Part shown: positions 61,909 to 64,000 of the stretch, in pieces | Layout of the letters: the number at the start of each line of letters is the position of its first letter | Position numbering within the stretch: position 1 is the stretch's first letter | Assembly (NCBI RefSeq): GCF_000022205.1 | Contig: NC_012029.1 | Coordinates: 2,232,001-2,296,000 of the forward strand | From: Halorubrum lacusprofundi ATCC 49239 | Lineage (GTDB): Archaea; Halobacteriota; Halobacteria; Halobacteriales; Haloferacaceae | Direction of reading: 5' to 3' | DNA length: 64,000 nucleotides | The notes under the pieces: model-generated | The model's input: the letters and a program-made list of their open reading frames with translations, nothing else | Database searches by the model: none | Told to the model about the DNA's origin: nothing | Position numbers and translations under genes: made by a program

Positions 61909-61931
61909 GGTCGGTCGTCTCGCCGGCGGGA

Positions 61932-61939
61932 CTTATAGG
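61932..61939 (-). promoter_or_regulatory. TATA box of the DUF389 gene
   Basis: CCTATAAG on the minus strand, centred about 27 nt before the GTG at 61908. Confidence 0.55.
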
Positions 61940-62109
61940 AGGCGATGCCGCTGGCGGTGATTGCGGCGGGAGCGACACAGCGGGCGATCAGTCGATCCGA
62001 GAGCGGGATCCAGTCAGTCGACCCGGTCAGACGATCCGAGGGCGGGACCCCGTCCGTCCCGCGCGAAACGGAACTTTAATGCGCGAATCCCTCGCACGTT
62101 CAGACAAGA

Positions 62110-62361
62110 ATGCTCTCGCCGCTGTTCATCGACACGTTCCTGCTCGATTACCACCTCGGGCACGTCATACTGCTCGGGTTCGTCGTCTCGCTTCTGGCGA
62201 CCGTGCCCCTGAAGTCCCTGAAGGTGATCGCGTCCGTCTTCGCCGGCTTCGGGACGATCTTCCTGGTCGCCCCGTACACGACGATGCCGCAGACGTACGT
62301 CCTCGCGGGCATTCCGATGATCCTGATCGGCGCGCTACTGTGGACGATGGCCGGCCGGTAA
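62110..62361 (+). CDS. Small membrane protein, haloarchaeal
   Basis: Protein of 83 aa with three hydrophobic segments: VILLGFVVSLLATVPL, VIASVFAGFGTIFLVA and YVLAGIPMILIGALLW. No family with a known role recognised. A CTTTAAT box at 62074-62080 fits a short leader before the ATG. It lies between the divergent DUF389 gene and homoserine kinase. Confidence 0.75.
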   Translation: MLSPLFIDTFLLDYHLGHVILLGFVVSLLATVPLKSLKVIASVFAGFGTIFLVAPYTTMPQTYVLAGIPMILIGALLWTMAGR

Positions 62362-62499
62362 CGCGGTTCGCACCACAAATTCCCGGTTTTCTGCGGTTTC
62401 CGTTTCGTTTTTGTCTGTTTCCGACAGCGTCGCCGTTTCGTCTCACCGCGCCGTTGTTCGATCCCGCCTCTTTTTGCACCCCGGGCGACACTCCCCGCC

Positions 62500-63381
62500 A
62501 TGGTCACGGTACGGGCACCCGCCACGAGCGCGAACCTCGGCAGCGGGTTCGACGTGTTCGGAGCGGCCCTCACACGGCCGGCGGACGTCGTCACCGTCGA
62601 GAAGGCGGCAGAGACGACGATCGAGGTCACCGGCGTCGGGGCGCAGTACATCCCCGAGGATCCCAAGAAGAACACGGTCGGCGCCGTCGTGGAGGCGCTC
62701 GACGCGCCCGCGCGGATCCACATCGACAAGGGGGTCCGCCCGGCGTCCGGGCTCGGCTCCTCGGCCGCCAGTGCCGCCGGCGCCGCCGTCGCGCTCAACC
62801 GACTGTACGACCGCGGGCTCTCGCGCTCGGAGCTGGTCCCGATCGCCGCCGAGGGCGAGGCGGTCGTCTCCGGCGTCGCGCACTCGGACAACGTCGCGCC
62901 CTCGATCCTCGGCGGGTTCACGGTGACAACGAGCGAGGGGACCCACGCCGTCGACGCCTCGATTCCCCTCGTGGTCTGTCTCCCCGACGTCGCCGTCTCC
63001 ACTCGCGACGCGCGCCGGGTCGTCCCCGAGACCGCCTCGATGGACGACCTCGTCGAGACGGTCGGCAACGCCGCCACTCTCGCGATCGGGATGTGCCGCT
63101 CCGATCCCGACCTCGTGGGCGCCGGCATGAGCGACCCCGTCGTCACCCCCGAGCGCGCCCGCCTGATCACGGGGTACGACGAGGTGCGCGCCGCCGCCTT
63201 CGACGCCGGTGCAACCGGGGTCACCGTCAGCGGCGCCGGTCCCGCGATTCTCGCCGTCTGCCGCGACGGGCAGCGACGCGGGGTCGCCGCCGCGATGCTC
63301 GACGCTTTCTCCGACGCTGGCATCGACTCCCGCGCCTACCAGACGCGGATCGGGCGGGGGTCGACGGTGCTTGAGGAGTGA
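62500..63381 (+). CDS. thrB: Homoserine kinase
   Basis: GHMP-family kinase of 293 aa that phosphorylates homoserine for threonine synthesis. Motifs: APATSANLGSGFDVFGAAL at the N-terminus, PASGLGSSAASAAGAAVALN (ATP-binding), and a late VTVSGAGPAILAV. The start MVTVRAPATSAN has a CTTTTTGC box 27 nt upstream. No other threonine genes are in the window. Confidence 0.95.
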   Translation: MVTVRAPATSANLGSGFDVFGAALTRPADVVTVEKAAETTIEVTGVGAQYIPEDPKKNTVGAVVEALDAPARIHIDKGVRPASGLGSSAASAAGAAVALNRLYDRGLSRSELVPIAAEGEAVVSGVAHSDNVAPSILGGFTVTTSEGTHAVDASIPLVVCLPDVAVSTRDARRVVPETASMDDLVETVGNAATLAIGMCRSDPDLVGAGMSDPVVTPERARLITGYDEVRAAAFDAGATGVTVSGAGPAILAVCRDGQRRGVAAAMLDAFSDAGIDSRAYQTRIGRGSTVLEE

Positions 63382-63668
63382 GGCGATGACGTGGAGGTGG
63401 CTGAGGTTTCAGTCGATCGCTTATAAGTCGTTGATGACAGATAGGTAGCGAGAGTCTCCGACTCTCTAGTCACTCATTTATAAGTGATCAACTAACTCGC
63501 GGTGAGCACTTCCAAAGCCGATGAACACTTCCAAAGCCCCAGCCGGGAGGCGGGCGCACGCTCGCTGCGCTCCTTGCGGTGCTTGCGTCGCCCGCGCCCG
63601 CCTCCCGGCTGCCCCTTTGAGTCCCGCCCCGCACAGCGACCACACCTCACACCTCCCCAGCCTCACCG

Positions 63669-63692
63669 CGACGGCGTTTATAAACGCCGTCG
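63669..63692. repeat. 24-bp perfect palindrome with TTTATAAA core
   Basis: CGACGGCGTTTA followed by its exact inverse. It lies inside repeat copy B. Confidence 0.8.
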
Positions 63693-63713
63693 TCTCCCTC
63701 GCGCGGGCTGCTC

Positions 63714-63735
63714 GCGGCCGCTTATAAGCGGCCGC
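63714..63735. repeat. 22-bp perfect palindrome with CTTATAAG core
   Basis: GCGGCCGCTTA followed by its exact inverse, 21 bases after the previous palindrome. Confidence 0.8.
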
Positions 63736-63825
63736 TCGCAGGCGCACGCCACCGCAGTTCACTTATAAATAAAGCCAAGGATACCTCGTCTCCTCCGACG
63801 AGTTCCGCTCGCACTTATAAGGCAC

Positions 63826-64000
63826 CTACGGCGCGCGGGCGACGACGGCGAACGTCTCGGTGCGCTCAGAGGCGGAGATCACGTCGAAGCCCGCCGCCTC
63901 CAGCGCCTCGACCGCGTCGTTCGCGGCGAACCGCTCGTCGGCCGGCGGGCCGTGGTCGCCGTCGCCCGCGGCCGACCAGTCGAAGAGCGCAAGCCGGCCG
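63826..64000 (-). CDS. C-terminal end of a SAM-dependent methyltransferase (partial)
   Basis: Frame open from the right edge, 58 codons then TAG at 63826-63828. The sequence GRLALFDWSAAGDGDHGPPA followed by DERFAANDAVEALEAAGFDV and a final ETFAVVARAP matches the C-terminus of haloarchaeal class I methyltransferases (late strand with FDW, then the antiparallel last strands). The N-terminal SAM-binding part lies beyond the window. Confidence 0.7.
   Translation of the reverse strand, partial: GRLALFDWSAAGDGDHGPPADERFAANDAVEALEAAGFDVISASERTETFAVVARAP

Larger units (their letters stand above)
63505..63757 (+). repeat. Hairpin-rich dispersed repeat, copy B
   Basis: The main copy starts at 63525 with ACACTTCCAAAGCCCCAG; a truncated GAGCACTTCCAAAGCC start precedes it at 63505. 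The block CCTCACACCTCCCCAGCC is at 63645-63662 and a GCACGCCACCG block ends it. A 16-base perfect stem (63542-63557 with 63594-63609) and two palindromes form its hairpins. The linear blocks match copy A (34476-34668); the hairpin sequences do not. Confidence 0.75.
63382..63825. other. Intergenic region with TTATAA palindromes and repeat copy B
   Basis: About 440 bases without a gene. It holds six TTATAA sequences (63421, 63478, 63678, 63722, 63762 and 63815, approximate starts), two inside long perfect palindromes, and the second copy of the hairpin-rich repeat. Confidence 0.7.

Noticed and set aside
63505-63757. CRISPR array
   Set aside because: The repeats are not regularly spaced, differ in sequence and have no spacers of uniform length; no cas genes are present.

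Overview
The window is a stretch of haloarchaeal chromosome. The evidence is the very high GC content, the acidic proteins, the archaeal information genes (ribosomal protein L21e, RNA polymerase Rpb4/RpoF, a group II chaperonin), the archaeal enzymes (MptA, NurA, GlmM, R15P isomerase) and an ISH6-type insertion sequence. TATA-like boxes sit about 27 nt upstream of many start codons, the leaderless promoter layout usual in haloarchaea. Overall gene content and the intergenic repeat style suggest Halorubrum or a close relative; the genus is a guess. No rRNA or tRNA gene was recognised.

Layout. 0-6.2 kb: a Rad50/SMC-like protein with a zinc hook, a methyltransferase, a zinc-ribbon protein and the SufU-SufS pair. 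6.4-8.6 kb: an FkbM-type methyltransferase gene broken by a complete 1,444-bp ISH6-family element and, separately, by a frameshift. 8.9-11.6 kb: tetrapyrrole operon hemC-cobA-hemD with overlapping genes. 11.8-14.3 kb: a small protein, GlmM and a lipoprotein. 14.4-23.0 kb: a taxis locus. cheB-cheA-cheR-HEAT-cheF run rightward; divergently, cheW is followed by two RecA/KaiC-like ATPases and a small unknown protein. 23.2-26.9 kb: HAD phosphatase, class II aldolase, ribose-1,5-bisphosphate isomerase and PfkB kinase, matching the haloarchaeal non-carboxylating pentose bisphosphate pathway. 26.9-34.3 kb: lipoprotein, asparaginase, thioredoxin-domain protein, TrmB regulator, MptA, L21e and RpoF.

34.3-64 kb: a structured repeat, an eIF-2B-family paralogue without the catalytic residues, an MFS transporter, an LLM oxidoreductase, a likely box C/D guide RNA, two aldo/keto reductases, a divergent chaperonin with a His-rich tail, formamidase, an acyltransferase, glucose-6-phosphate isomerase, a CPBP protease, NurA, a taxis transducer, a DUF2240 pair, two cation/proton antiporters, a NOG1-like GTPase, a SIMPL lipoprotein, a formate/nitrite channel fused to UspA domains, a DUF389 membrane protein and homoserine kinase. 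A second copy of the structured repeat and the tail of a methyltransferase gene close the window.

The most unusual items are: (i) the hairpin-rich dispersed repeat (two copies) whose linear blocks are conserved while its hairpin sequences differ; (ii) a candidate box C/D sRNA at about 39.1 kb with its own promoter and terminal stem; (iii) the CheW-headed operon of KaiC/RecA-like ATPases beside the taxis genes; (iv) the chaperonin paralogue lacking ATPase-site residues; (v) perfect inverted repeats at core promoters, including one around the TATA box of the R15P isomerase gene.
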